From Trichoplusia ni (Eukaryota > Arthropoda > Insecta > Lepidoptera > Noctuidae): a stretch of DNA of 64,000 nt. The position numbers and the translations under genes are program-made. Below the pieces are notes generated by a model. That model was given only the letters and a program-made list of their open reading frames with translations, was not told where the DNA came from and did not search any database. The stretch lies in the NCBI RefSeq assembly GCF_003590095.1, contig NC_039482.1, forward strand, positions 4,853,657-4,917,656, read 5' to 3'. Shown here in pieces: positions 12,386 to 25,400 of this stretch. Within the stretch, counting starts at the first letter, position 1; each line of letters starts with the position of its first letter.

Positions 12386-12770
12386 GAATAAATGTTTGTG
12401 TGATTAACACGATCATTTGTTCTGTGTCTGGGTGTAGTTTATTTAAATTATGTACGTGTAAATATAAGTATGTTTATTAGACTGTACTAATAGCCGAGAG
12501 GTTGAAGTCACCACACCAAACGCACTGTGCGCGATGTTTCCCAGGTTCGATCCCCGCGTAGGGCAAGCATTTGTGTGACCCACGAATGCTTGTTCTGAGT
12601 CTGGATGTCTTGTGCACGTGATTTGCCTGTTTGTGAAACCCCCACCGACGCAAGGATTAAAAAAAATCCTTACTGCGGGAGTGGTTTTTTTTTTTAAATC
12701 AGTTGACTTAACTTAAGCTCTGCTTGGTTTGAAACTGGATGGCGTTTTGAAAGTTTTGGAATATTATTAA
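12386..12770 (+). mobile_element. Family A SINE, head lost, split by a second SINE
   Basis: The family A body runs 12386-12479 (GTTCTGTGTCTGGGTGT, AAATATAAGTATGTTTAT) and resumes at about 12697 with ATCAGTTGACTTAACTTAAG and ACTGGATGGCGTT. A family C SINE fills the gap. Confidence 0.75.
12480..12696 (+). mobile_element. tRNA-derived SINE, family C, nested in a family A copy
   Basis: The tRNA-like head contains AGCCGAGAGGTTGAAG and box B GGTTCGATCCC. The body has TGCTTGTTCTGAGTCTGG and the tail AATCCTTACTGCGGGAG followed by a T-run. It interrupts family A sequence on both sides. Confidence 0.75.
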
Positions 12771-12774
12771 CTTA

Positions 12775-14400
12775 CATCTTTCCCAGTCTATCCATCAGTC
12801 TGTACATATTTGCTTACTCCAAAAATTTTTGAGTCAAACATTCACCAACATTTGCCACCAAAGCCAACATCACAGTCCAGTTTTTCTTCCTCAACAAAAT
12901 TATTAATTAGAGGGCTTTAATTCGACCCTGGCTGTTTGAGGCGAACAAATTGTATCCTTATTACAACTGGGTAACGTTTATTATCCATTGTTGAGTATTT
13001 TTGTTGTGTATTTCACGTAGATAGCTACGCGCAGGTGGAAATAAGGGTAATGGCGAGATTTAATATTAATTGTTTTTTTTCTGTAGGTTCTTGAAAGGAG
13101 GTTGTTAGGAACCTTATGTTTTTAACCAGGTTGTTTATTATGAGGATTTCTTTTGCTGTAAGTTGGGAGATAATATTATTAAGATGTGTTTTGACAAAAA
13201 CTTTTTTTTCGAAATACATGACAAACATGGGACTACTAGGTTTATTAAGATTTTATACTAATAAATATGTTAAAGTATATTTTATTACCAATTTCTATTT
13301 AAACAGTAAATGGGAGAATAGGAAGGACAGAAAACTCAAGAGCTAGGTCAAGGTCTAATATTACTATGGTTGTTTAAGCGTGACAGTGCTATAAACAACG
13401 TATAGCGCCATTCCTCTTACATGTCTACTGTAATATTACATTAAGACGTAATAAAAAAGATCTAAATAAAAACATAGTGAAATGAAATCATTCAAAAATC
13501 CACAATTCTCACAAGAACTATATTTAAGTACAAAAGGAAACATTATCACTAAATTCCATACAACATGAACGTCAACAATTGAAAGATAAGGCATGGTAAG
13601 GGTAACGTAAACCCGTCTAGTCTCTATCTACATTTCAGTACAATACAGTGAGGACGAGTTGGACGTAACGTAACTTTATCTGTTACGTTCAGCTCCAGCG
13701 CACACGGATTTTGTTAAAAATATGGGACTTGTGATATGATAAACCAGTGGAAGACCTGGTTTTGTCTTTGTGGGAGACATTTATACTAAATACTTAAGAG
13801 TTTAAAGAGAAAAGAGGAAATTACTTCGAATTTTAATATTTTAATTTATGAAATACCGGGGAGACCGTCTTAAAATCTTTTAAGGATAGAAAATATAAAC
13901 TTAAATATTGTATTCTAGATTAAGTTTCAAACACTACACCCAGTCTTACTCTGTAAAAAGATAAAAAATAGCGCATTCAAATCGATACACCCCTTTAGGA
14001 GCTGCAGTGCCACAGACAGTCACACCGACGCATATCTAAGATTTCTACGGCTGCTATAAATAAATAAGCTCATGATCTTGAAAAAACATCGCTTCAAAAT
14101 CGGTTCATCAGTTAAGGAGCTACAGTGCTATGTACATGGTGCTCGAACTAGCATCCCGCTTTGTGCCTCGGGGTTCAAAATAGCGCAGTTCTACAAAATA
14201 TATGAATTTATTCGTCATTATATCTTTATAAATGTCCTATACTATAGTATATGTTAAACGTTAAATTATTATGAATCCAAATATACCCGTATTAAGCCCA
14301 AAATAACAGAGAATGTGAATATTGTCCCGAGTTAATTAAAGATAAATACACATTGAGAAGCAATTAATATTTTGAAAGCATAATATAATTAATCTGGGTG
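12775..14400. other. No gene seen
   Basis: It contains one degraded hairpin repeat; the rest is AT-rich with no credible coding signal. Confidence 0.45.
13369..13423. repeat. Hairpin repeat Q, degraded copy
   Basis: GTGACAGTGCTATA and TATAGCGCCATTCCTCTTAC can still pair around AACAACG. It is the weakest member. Confidence 0.4.
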
Positions 14401-14432
14401 TTAAAATCAGGATTGATAATAGCTGGCGTTGT

Positions 14433-14575
14433 CGTGGGCGACCTAGGAAGCGGTGGCGAGACGACCTCAACGCTTACCAACCAGGCTGGTTCCATGAGGC
14501 CCAGAATAGAGAGTCGTGGATGGATTTGGGGGAGGCCTTTGCCCAGCAGTGGGACACAGTAGGCTAGGAAAAAAA
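14433..14575 (+). mobile_element. LINE 3' tail (RT C-terminus)
   Basis: Codons 14433-14567 read RGRPRKRWRDDLNAY, then EAFAQQWDTVG and TAG, the end of an RTE-type ORF. A short A-run follows. Confidence 0.7.
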
Positions 14576-14579
14576 AATA

Positions 14580-16325
14580 GCTGAAAAGGAGATGATTTGA
14601 TATATGATTCTATCTTCGTCTTAGCCCTTTATAAGCAACTGATCGTAATTAAAAAATAGTTTATCGCGAGTCGATTTCGACGCTGACGGTTCCGTAATAG
14701 AGAAAGAAATGAAAAGTGCAAATAAAAATGGTCACCCATTAATGTATGACCGTAACAAGTATTGCTTACATAAAAAGAATCGGTTTACTAACAGTTTCTT
14801 GGACACAGATTTTCGAGCAATGAACAAACATATTTTTAAAACAACGTGTTATTTTCAAATTCCTTTTCTTCAATGTTTTTTAAGTTTATTTTTAGAACTC
14901 TCTTAAATATTAGTTTGTCTAGGTACACTGTTACTTACTCTAAAGCGTGATCATATACGTCAAAAATCTTTTTTCGTCTAGATCAGAATAAAAAACAATA
15001 TCTAATTATTCCACCAATGCTTTAACGATGGGTCCCGTCCATTTCTCTAGATATAAGCTGTTCACAAACCCACTTGGCGTCCATTTTCCTGAACGTTGCA
15101 TATTTCGTAAGTGAACTGGAATAGGAGTAGATTTTACTGCGCTTTCTTGGTAAATAATGGGTTATGAGACTTACACGAACACTTGAAATTTAGTAGCGTG
15201 AGTTAAGTACTAAAATACTAGGTTTCATAGGCACAGTCTAGATATTGAAGTTTTATTAACGATTATCAAGTCGTATGCAAATAGTTGTAGATCTTCAAAT
15301 GATTTGCTATTTACAAAGTTACATTGCATGCCAGCCCAGCTAATGAAAGTCCCACGGTTGGGTTTCCAATATAGGAAAGGATTGATTACCATGCTAGGTC
15401 ATAGCGGATTGGTGAAGGTGAACGGTAAAATAAAACTTTGTCAGGAATATCACCTGTCGCTATGAAAAATACACATTAAACTTCGAAGAAGTCTCATTAG
15501 AACCAGCCACCTTTTTGGATCCAACCTACATTTCTTGTATCGAAATCCATATACATAGATTCGCCAGGCCATGTTCCACCTCTGATTATTCACACACAAT
15601 TTACAGGATAGACCAACCTTTTCACCCCTTTGTCGTGAATCTATTTCAACTGCTATATTTTTACTAGATTTTTCTTTTTAATGCTTTAGATTTTTTCAAC
15701 CAGCAATCAGATGAATGCTGTAAGTTCACACAACTGCCATTTTGACAGCACTAAAGGTACAACACTGGAAAAGTGTTTGAATATTTATATTAATGACAAT
15801 AAATTAATTACATTATAGTTTATTCGAACTATCTAGACAAATAATACCCTAGATAAAGTTAGTTTTAGTTTTAGTCCAAAATACAGACAGACTATTTACA
15901 CAAGCTCAGACATATGGGATAGATCGGCTAAAGTACCAGGCTAGCATAACAGCTAGGAGGTATGATCGAATACATTCGTGTTGATATAAAACCATTCTGA
16001 TATGTATCAAGATATTGCAATGTGATCCGTATTCAAAACAGACGTAGTTCAATATTTATGCTAATCTAGATGTTGCATGTTGCCGATAAAATCTGGACCC
16101 GAACGCGATGGATGGATCTTTAGGATCATGGCAATTTTGGAAGCATATAAATTACATTGTAAGTACAAAACTCATTGTGAAAAACAGATAAATAAAATAT
16201 GTTCATATTTTTTATGAAGACGGTCTCTTTTGATCTTGCAATCTAAAAAACTGGGAAAATAAAACTGAATAAGATAATGAAAATAAGGTTTTAAATACAT
16301 ATAGGTACGAAACATGTGGTAAGGA
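14580..16325. other. No gene seen
   Basis: Some moderately GC-rich text at 15330-15440 and 15500-15590 has no readable frame with splice sites. Confidence 0.4.
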
Positions 16326-16329
16326 AGGC

Positions 16330-16508
16330 GTTAAGCATGGATGTGGATGGATATAGGGGAAGAGGACGACCAAAGAAACGATGAATGGATTGTGTGAAAG
16401 ACGATATGGCTGTAAAGAGTGTTTCTTTTGAGATGACGGCCGATAGAAAGGTATGGACGAAGATGACATGTTGCGCCGGCCCCAAATAAAATAATTGGGA
16501 TAAGGGCA
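16330..16508 (+). mobile_element. LINE 3' tail
   Basis: GAAGAGGACGACCAAAGAAA encodes the GRGRPKKR motif. It is followed by a stop, then a coding-like remainder to GGCCCCAAATAAAATAATTG and GATAAGGGCAGGGGAA. Confidence 0.65.
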
Positions 16509-17246
16509 GGGGAATCAAGATAAAAAGATGAACATATACGAAACAATATTCGTATTTTTAGGTCGGGAAACTATAAAATGCGTATTCCTATATTTGGAAT
16601 CAGGGGTTTCTTACGCTGTCTTTTTCTTAGTGATAACAGTTTTTAATTTGTGTTATGTTATGTTATGCTTTTGAAAACTTTAATTACGGATACATCAATC
16701 ACCAATTATGGAGAAGAATCATTAAGAAACTTCATATATCTTAGATGAATGAAAAAATATAAAATCATCTAGACACCTTAAAATTACAGATTTAAAATAA
16801 AGATATCAGAGTTCAGATTGAAACTCAGATAATCTCTTTATCAAAAATGATCTACTTTTTCAATAAATCCTTTAAATGTCTTTTAAAATCGTATCTAATA
16901 CGTAGACCACCTAATAATAATTAATTTAATGATCAAACCACTTGGGTGCAGTTCAAAGCTTAGTACACCGCTTGCCAAGATAAGTGCACAATTGCGGGTA
17001 AGGGTGGCTTGTTTAATTGCTCGGCAGTGGATTAACACATTTGAGGTGAATGTTTTAATTTAAATATCATTTTGGATATGATGTTAAGGTTTTTTAAAAC
17101 TTTCGAAACTATGATTCATTTTATATGCGATGTTATATTTAAGCATGGTGTAACAGGTGTTCAGTTTTAATTTGCTTTTATTGCTGTTCAGGTAGATTTA
17201 GTGTAGATAGTTTTATATTCGGTAGGTACATATCTATACTTCTATA

Positions 17247-17529
17247 TCTATACTAATATATAAAGCTGAAGAGTTTGTTTGTTTGAACGCGCTAATCTCA
17301 GGAACTACTGGTCCAAATTGAAAAATTCATTTTGTGTTGAATAGACCATTTATCGAGGAAGTCTTTAGGCTATAAATCATCACGCTGCGACTAATAGGAT
17401 CTAGACGAGGAATATACAATGGGAAATGTGGCAAAAACGGGGAAAAATATTCAACTTCGAGGGCTTCCCTTCAAAAATTCCTGACTTATATCATCTAACC
17501 ACGCGGGCGAAGTTGTGGGCAACAGCTAG
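17247..17529 (+). mobile_element. Helitron-like element, family H1
   Basis: It starts TCTATACTAATATATAAAG and ends GGGCAACAGCTAG before T, the TC...CTAG ends of Helitrons, with a pairing CGCGGGC/GTTGTGGGC near the 3' end. The body carries GAACGCGCTAATCTCAGG and CATCACGCTGCGACTAATAG, shared by all H1 copies. It is non-autonomous, with no coding capacity. Confidence 0.75.
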
Positions 17530-18155
17530 TGTAAAAAAAAGTTGGTGATTAAGCAAGCGGTTGTTATAGCCATAAATTTGGTTAAGTTTGGATTTTCTTA
17601 GGGATTTTTGTACAGATTTCCTGGTGTAGCGAGGGCAACTGGCTCTTGACCAGTTTCATAGTAATGGGTTGCAACTAATTCTTTCTTCTTCTTTCTCCTT
17701 CCTTATTCGCGACTGTATTTTGTGCCATTAAGGTCCATTTTCGCAATCTATTTTAAATTCATATTGACTGTACAATAAGACGTACTTACACCTAATCCAA
17801 GTCTTACGTTATTCTCTTATCTGTCTTGCGCGTTATAATGAATGAGCGATGTTGACGTGTCGTGATTTATCGACGAAGATGCCGCGGTGTATTTAGAAGC
17901 TACGCGTATTAATGTTGGCCTGGTACTTGCTGAGGGTAATTATCAGTTCTGCTATCTATCCACAGACAAACCGATAAACCGGTTTTGTGGAGCACTACAT
18001 ATTGTAATTGTATATTTAACGAATAAAAATAAATAAATAAATATATGTAAAATTGTAGAAAAGTATCTGTATGTACTAAATTGATTTGTTACTTGGTCTA
18101 TACCTGTCAATACCGAATCCAAAAGCTATATAAATTTTTTGTCTGCACGTCTCGT

Positions 18156-18510
18156 GAGAAGCTCGTGGCTAAGCTATAACCGCAGAAGTGAAATGATCAC
18201 AGGTTAAGCTATGCTTGACGCGGGTGGTCTGTAGATGGGTGACCATCTTTGTTATAAGGAGTTCCTCCGTGTTTCGGAAGGCACGTTAAATTGTGGATCC
18301 CGGCTGTTATTCTTACATCTTTGACAGTCGTTACAGGTAGTCAGAAGCTTGAAAAGTCTGACAACTAGTCTAACCAAGGGGTATCGTGTCGCCCAGGTAA
18401 CTGGGTTGAGGAGGTCAGATAGGCAGTCGTTCCTTGACTGGTACTTAGCTGAAACCGGTTAGACTGGTTGCCGACCCCAACATAGTTGGGAAAAGGTTAG
18501 GCCAATGATG
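18156..18510 (+). mobile_element. 5S-derived SINE, near full length
   Basis: It has the head, the 5S-like block including GATGGGTGACCATC, the body and the GCCAATGATGA end. A short deletion occurs around 18435. Flanks share an imperfect GTCTG(C/T)RCG word, so the target duplication is uncertain. Confidence 0.8.
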
Positions 18511-19877
18511 ACGTCTGTGCGTTTGTACGCGATGAACTCAGCAAGGGCCTTTCTAACGCTGGGACAAGCCTCACTTATTAACATTTAGTGTTCGTTTCAA
18601 AAAAGTTTGGCATATGTTGAGAAATCATACAGAAAATTTGTTAAAAAGAAAATCCAATAAATACTGTCCTAAGTTACTTTTACTCGCGAACGAAGTCGCT
18701 GGCATAAACTAAGGGAAAATAGCATAAAAAGCTAAAAGGGCTTCTTAACGAGAATTATATTTATTTATAGACCCTTGCTGCTTTTTCCCGCATGGTATTT
18801 AAAAACAAAACATGATAACTAGGGCCCTGCTCCGTCCGTTAATCAAAAAATACAAGACATTTTTTTTTTCAGGAAAATAATTTTAATTTTTAGAGAGTCA
18901 GCCTTAAACTTGTAATAATCACGTTGACAATAACATATCGGAATTTAAAACAAAAATAACTTCGACTTGAGAAACCTTGTCCTCTTTGAACTCGTTTGCA
19001 AAGTAGCTTATACTACACCAAGGCTACTTACTTATAACTTACGGTTCCATCCTATTACAAACACATACGTATAGACAGACTATTGTGACAACAGCAGGCA
19101 CAAAGATATCCCTCGCAGTGATACCAACCGTACGAACTTACCGGATACCTATAACAATACAATCCTTATACCAACCCATGTCAGGGTATCACATTGTCAA
19201 AACAACTGACTGTCTATGGTTAGCGAGTGATAGAGTGGTATTTCGTAAAATGACGTCAAAAATATATTTCTGTTACAAGGTTTAAGAATTATTTGGATTA
19301 ACACTTTGTTACTGTTTTTAGAAATGTCTAAATTTAGTTTTTTGCTGAATTAATTTTACAAATCAGAATTACTACGAAGTTAACTTTGGTAAGCACATAA
19401 TTTTATTGAAATATTTTTTTAAAGCAATTATTAACAATGCCTTATTGGAGTCCTGGATATCTTGTCGCTAGAAATATGGGTAACCAGGTAATGACAATTA
19501 TGACTTTTCAATACTGAGAAACAATACTAATTAAAAAGGAATTTTTAAAAACCCTTAAATTAAACAGAATCTGTACCTGCGCAAATCATTAGCATTTGTT
19601 TCTGTACATAAGAAAGGCATTTGAGATGATTCCAAACTGGTATAATCATACTGATATCCATATTTAGTCAAATTCAAAAACTTACCAAAATTATCCCAAA
19701 CATTTGTAAATAGCTAAATGAAAGTTTTCAAAACAGTCCTTTTGTCCGTATAGCTAATGACTACGACAGTCTCACACATTTGCGCTAACTTTCATATAGC
19801 AAACAACTGTTTATGTATTTGAATGACCAGGGGTAAACAACGAGGTGTTACCAAAGCAATCAAACAAAGTCTTCCCA

Positions 19878-20094
19878 TCAAATAATCGTGTAATCAGGAG
19901 AGCTACCAAATGTTGCGCGTCCCTTACTTCCACTCCATATAGCTAACGGCTTCATTAGAACATAGTTGACAACTCCTGGCTGGAGTCGTGACGTAATTAC
20001 TTTGGAAGAATGTGGGATACTTTGAGCATGCATAATGTTCCTGTAATAGATCCTAGATGCAGACTGCATGTTATTGAGAAGAATTTGTACCTTA
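19878..20094 (-). other. Open stretch of unknown origin
   Basis: About 72 codons without a stop read TSRLQPGVVNYVLMKPLAIW and related text, ending TGA at 19878-19880. The stretch abuts the head of a SINE at 20095. The amino-acid make-up looks more protein-like than most chance ORFs here, but no family is recognised and no start or splice site is compelling. It may be an exon fragment, an old element, or chance. Confidence 0.25.
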
Positions 20095-20535
20095 AATTCG
20101 GTTTGTACCTTGGTTCGATTCCCACCCAGGATAAATGTTTGCGCGATGAGCACAATCATAATTTGTTCTGTATCTGGGTGTAATTTGAGTTACTATTTGT
20201 AATTATGAGTTGAGTTACTTGACGTGTACTGTTGAGCATTGATGTGGATGGATACAGGAAAAGAGGACTTCCAAAGAAACGATGGATGGATCGTGTAAAA
20301 GACTATATGGCTGCAAAGACTATTAATTGTGATATGAAGTCGATAGAAAATTGACCCCAAACAAAACAATTGGGATAAGGGTAGATTAATGATGATCTGC
20401 GTGTAAATTTTTATAAAATATGTATGTATTTAAAAATATATAAGTATGTTTATCAGTCATCTTGTACTCACAATGCAAGCTTTGTTTAGTTTTAGACTAG
20501 ATGGCGTTGTGTGTAAGTTGTGAAATATTGTATTG
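20095..20535 (+). mobile_element. Family A SINE split by a LINE tail
   Basis: Box B GGTTCGATTCCCACCCAGG starts near 20112. The body continues to about 20225, and the 3' part (GTATGTATTTAAAAATATAT to TAGATGGCGTTGTGTG) resumes near 20400. The first half of the tRNA-like head is missing. Confidence 0.7.
20226..20398 (+). mobile_element. RTE-type LINE 3' tail nested in a SINE
   Basis: Coding-like text GRGRPKKRWMD-type is seen as AAGAGGACTTCCAAAGAAAC and GATGGATGGATCGTGTAAAA, then the tail ACAATTGGGATAAGGG and GATGATC. Similar tails lie at 16330 and 60345. Confidence 0.65.
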
Positions 20536-20735
20536 AATTGAGGGCTTTTAGGTGAGGAAAATGTGGAAATAGGGATAGGGTTGTATTTATTTCGTTAGAA
20601 TTCAGTCGTGTGTATTTTTCGGCTTACCTTATCGTAATATTTTCCTTATTCGTCTTATATTTTTCCTATGTAAGTAATACGATTTAGAACGTTATGCTAG
20701 AATATACCTACATATACATATTTTTATAATAACAT

Positions 20736-20870
20736 GAGACTGATTCATTATTAAATGATGTAACGGTTTACTCACGCGTTTTTGTCGGGGGTGCCCGACT
20801 AGTTTGGGATCCAACCGGAGTCCTTAATCATGAGCAGACGCGGCGGGATCGCGAGTCGAACATATACATA
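20736..20870 (+). mobile_element. Foldback element F, left arm and centre
   Basis: GATTCATTATTAAATGATGT, CGACTAGTTTGGGATCCAAC and CATGAGCAGACGCGGCGGGA are present; the right arm is missing. Confidence 0.65.
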
Positions 20871-21117
20871 GCCTGAGACTCCTTACACGTAGACTTTCTT
20901 ACAATACCTTAAATGTTCCAACCCCAAAAGGATGATTCTAAGGTTAATTTATAATACACTTGACACTTCTACACCATCTAAAGAGCATCCATTTAGAATT
21001 TTAAGTCTCTTACCTCAATAACATAAGACTTATAACAAATTTCCAACCCCAAAAGGTATAAAAAAACCAATCCGTTTGTCCTTTTGTAGCGGATGTTTAC
21101 GCTCTAAAAAGCTATCG

Positions 21118-21275
21118 CAGCGTGGGACGGAAACTTGCCAGATGGACGGACCACCTGGTGAAAGCCGCTGGGTCTTGTTGGATGCAGGTGGCAATGAATC
21201 GGTCGCGCTGGAGAGCGTATGGAGAGGCCTATGTCCAGCATTGGACAGCTATAGGCTGAGATGATGATGAAGATC
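21118..21275 (+). mobile_element. LINE 3' tail (RT C-terminus)
   Basis: Reading to TGA at 21257-21259 gives RWTDHLVKAAGS, then RSRWRAYGEAYVQHWTAIG, followed by GATGATGATGA. It is the same protein family as at 8482. Confidence 0.7.
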
Positions 21276-21516
21276 ATGAGGTGTCATTTGATGTCACAAA
21301 AATTTCTTACTTAAATCCAGGTGTACTTTTTCATACTTAATAAGAAATACAAATAACTCAAAGACTTATAAGGTTAACTCGACACTACTTATTTCTTTGT
21401 ACGTTTAAATGCCATTTGCAACCGCAAACCAAATTCGAGTTACCAGAAAGACCAACCAACAATATACATCCAAAGACTTTATAATTGTTTACGGAACCAA
21501 CTCTATCATCGCAAAT

Positions 21517-21609
21517 GGTTAGAGGGTGTACCACTCTCTTGGTAAGACTGTTGAGTGTAGAGCGAGATATCGCTCTACTGCGTGTAGTGCGCCCTCTCGC
21601 TTCCACAAT
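21517..21609. repeat. Hairpin repeat Q, compound copy
   Basis: It contains the perfect palindrome GTAGAGCGAGATATCGCTCTAC-like core (GAGCGATATC-type) at 21558-21578 plus outer arms TAGAGGGTGTACCACTCTC and GTGCGCCCTCTCGCTTCCAC. It looks like one copy partly duplicated in inverted order. Confidence 0.5.
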
Positions 21610-21759
21610 TGCAAGAGTTCTGTTTTCAAATATAGTGGTAGAGTATAGTCAGCAAAATAAGTCGTGTTAAGTATATAAAGTACCAGTTTGTTAGTTGATG
21701 TTTTTTGTTCTTCTGGAATGTTGTAATTAAATATCTTTTCATGTTCCCGTCATCATAAT

Positions 21760-21890
21760 TCTCACTAATATTATAAATGCGAAGCGTGTTTGTTACCTCT
21801 TTACGCCCAAACGGCTAGACCGACTTCTATGAAATTTGGCATGGAGGTTGCTGACAGCTTTGATTATTACTTAGGTTTTTATTCGACATC
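21760..21890 (+). mobile_element. Helitron-like element H2, 3' end missing
   Basis: It begins TCTCACTAATATTATAAATG, then follows a variant body (CCAAACGGCTAGACCGAC, TGAAATTTGGCATGGAGG) before similarity stops. Confidence 0.6.
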
Positions 21891-22329
21891 GTTATAGATG
21901 ACTGATTTTGCGGCTAAAGCAGACATTCAGACATAGTAACATAGAGTATTGAAACTGATTGTGAATAGTATCTAATATTGAAAATCTGATTCTCCTTCTG
22001 CTACTGACCGTACCAGTCGTTATGAACTTTCAACAATGTCGTTTGATAATGAGGGCTGAAGTTCAGCCAGGTATTCAGATCGAATCGTAAGTTTGGCTGA
22101 ACTGCGACTTACTGCGGTAGCGAAATTAATTTCGAAATTGTCCTCGTCTCCAAGTTTTGTATTGTTCGAAAGAGTTTCGGTTGTCTGCTCTCCTGGTATA
22201 CGGGGGTGGTGATATTCTAAAATTGATTAGTTAAATTAAAGTTAAGTAGTTATAGCTTAGTAATTATTATAGTTGGCTATTTTGGGTGATTACAAATGTT
22301 AATAATCAGTAGGGATCTAAATCTTTTGA

Positions 22330-22497
22330 TATAACTATCGTGAGAATGATTCGTTATTAAATGATGAAACGACGCGTATTTATCGGAGTAGCCCGACTAG
22401 TTTCGGACCCAACCGGCGTCCTCAATCATGAGCACACGCGGCGGGATCATGATCCCGCTAAACCGAGTAAACCGTTATATCATTTAATAATGAATCT
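22330..22497 (+). mobile_element. Foldback element F with short inverted ends and palindromic centre
   Basis: The left end ATGATTCGTTATTAAATGATG-like and right end ATATCATTTAATAATGAATC pair. The centre holds a perfect 18-bp palindrome GCGGGATCATGATCCCGC at 22441-22458. Confidence 0.7.
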
Positions 22498-22499
22498 AA

Positions 22500-25400
22500 G
22501 TCTTGGTGTCTTTTGCTACAAACACATACTTAATAAAATAAACGTACATTTGATGTGTTGTTTTGCATTAATTTTTAAATCCTACTGAGTGTATTTTTTT
22601 TCATGATTTTGTTTACTCTAAAATAGCATGAGTTATTATAAACCTTATCAAATTCTGATTTCTTTTACTATCTCCTCAAATAAATAGCTAGCTTATAGTC
22701 TACATCACTCATTGCCTATTTAACCATTGATAGAGTCTAAGTTTAACAAATTTTCAAATTCACTAGTGGATATACACTAATCATATTTCAGATTTCACTT
22801 CAGCACTTCGATCGATCTTGGTCTCACTAATTTGTTACCTAATATACACTAACACGACAAGAGCATGAGTAAATCCAATGTCAACATTACAAAAATGTCC
22901 AAACTCTACATTTAAATTTTCCTGGAAATTCGGTCACTATTTCCAAGTCTGAACGTCTAACTGGAATCTAGGTTTGTTGAAATTCTTCCCTATATCCATC
23001 TAAGCTATAGATATACGTTGTGAAGTATAAGAGTGCATCAGCTGTTGTAAAAGTTTTTCCTCTTGAAAATTATTGCTAGAGGCAACTTCGTGGTATACAC
23101 AGACTTCCCACTTTTTATATTATGTGGGGACTTTATAAATGATGCCCCTAGTTAGAACTTGTAAACTTCGGAGTATAATGATGTGTGTATGGCAGATTGA
23201 TGGTTGTATATTGAGACGATGATTGTATGAAACGATATTTGCAGTGAATATGTGGGTGAAAACGATTAATATAAAGCTTGTTTTCCTACACCTTGTAAAA
23301 GAATTCCCATTTTCCTGCTAGCTTCACATGATCTATATGATTTTTAGTCATTCTGTCTGATTCACGACAAATCTACTGAACTGAATTCTATAAAATTGTG
23401 TATAATAAATAATATTAATGAACGATATGGCTTATATTTTCAGTGAAAAAACTTGTTTTAAAATCTGTTATTTTTTAATAAAAGCAAATAGCTTTTTCTT
23501 CTTATATTGTGTTATTAAAAACCGTGGTTAATAGTTCATCTACGAAGGATTTTAGACTCAGTCAAAGGTTTTTTGTTAACGGAACCCTAAAAAATATTGA
23601 GAATAACTTCTGTTTGTGTAAAGCATCGTGACAATGGTATTATATCTTTCGAAACTAGTTTTACAAAGTTCTATTGTCTTTGTGACTGTGGAATAATGTC
23701 ATTGGGTTCATTTTTTTCTTCATGAACTTCTGTTTCGTGATTGTAACCTTTTAATTTTAGATCTCGTTTTTGGAAATGCAGTTGTATTCAACATTCGGAT
23801 TTATTAAGTTATAATATATTTTGTTTAATAAGTAGTTTTGTCCATAAACAACGGTTCTTAAAAAGCATAATTTTTATTCGCTCAAAGATGGAAAAGAAAA
23901 TCCAATCCTTTTTAGGATTCCGTTACGTTGTATAATGCAAATCTTATTTTTTTACAAAATTACTTCAGACTAAAAAATATATCAACATTCATGACAAGAA
24001 TCGCAACGCCATTTTACACACTGAAGACCAACGTGTCTGCAGTTTAAACAACCGAAATTGATCTGTATTACATAGTATTAAAGCCCATATAGAATGCAGT
24101 TTAAACTTGGCACTAGACCGAAGTTTGAGCTAATGGTTTTCCAACTAGCACCCGTGTTCTTACCGATATTATCTTATATCGAGATAGAGTGAAATTGAAT
24201 TGACTTTTCTTCGCTTGGAAAATGGTTTTTGAGAAGAATTTTGTATTTTATTTGTAAAGCTAAGATAAGAAATTGGATGGAAATTGTGCATTTCATGTTC
24301 TTGTGTATCGCTATTTATCTTAAGAGGAATAAGGTATTTGACGAAAAAAATCTAGCGGTTCAGCTTTATTCCTAAAATATTAGATGCCTTGTTTATTTTT
24401 TCAAATCCATAAAAAATACGAAGATGATGAAACACGTCACTTATAGGTAAGATGAGATACTGGTAAGTGACGTCACACGAGAATTTTAGCTTACAACAAA
24501 AATTGAATCCTACACTTTTTTAAACAAGTCCTAAATGTGAAAGTGAGATAGCGTAATATATTTAACATACTCCTTGAAGGGGAAACACAGTTTCTTGCAA
24601 AAAACATCCAATTGTGAACGCACACCCACAAATAAATTGTACAAATAAGAGTGTAAAAACAAATACCAAGTTTTACTGCCCACATATATCTTCACATTCA
24701 ATAAACCAAGAGGCACCACCATTTTTCAAAGAAATCAGCTCAATGGAGTACCAAGTGCATACAAGAAAAATACCCCAGCGTCACTTGTTGCAAATATAGT
24801 GCACCCTGTAAGTTGGCAGTGAGAAATGGGCTTGTATTGAAGGCCCGTCACCTCGCTGATGAATCGGTTTACACGAAAACGATCTTGCTTTTGTTTTGGA
24901 TAGTATTTCGTTACATTGGTAGATGTGCGACGGAGTAAATATTTATAGATGGTTGGTTATATGTTTTATGGACTGGGTTTCAGATTTGGTGAAAGATACA
25001 TTTATTTTAAGGGTTTCATATTTAAAGGATAAAAACGGAATTTTCATACTAAACCTTCACTGTCTATCATGAAGATGAAAAATTGAATATGCTGAAACTT
25101 GGTCACCCATGAAAATGACCGTACAACCACGATTTAAATATTGTTATTTTGTCATAAAGGCAAAAGAATAAATATGTTATCTGTGTCATTAGCTTGGGTA
25201 CCTAGGTGTTTTAATTTTGGTGTGTCTGTCTATCTGTCTATGGAATCATAGCTCTTGAATAGATAGAACGATTTCAATTTAGTTTGTTTCGTATTAAAGG
25301 TGAATTATGTGCGAATGTTCTTACGTGTTTAATCAAAATCAGTCGAGCCATTTAAAAGTTGAGTGGAGTGAAAGCCTCTAGAACTGTCGGGGTTTTTTTT

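Noticed and set aside
16212..16546. Three overlapping minus-strand ORFs
   Set aside because: They are antisense shadows of a LINE 3' tail.
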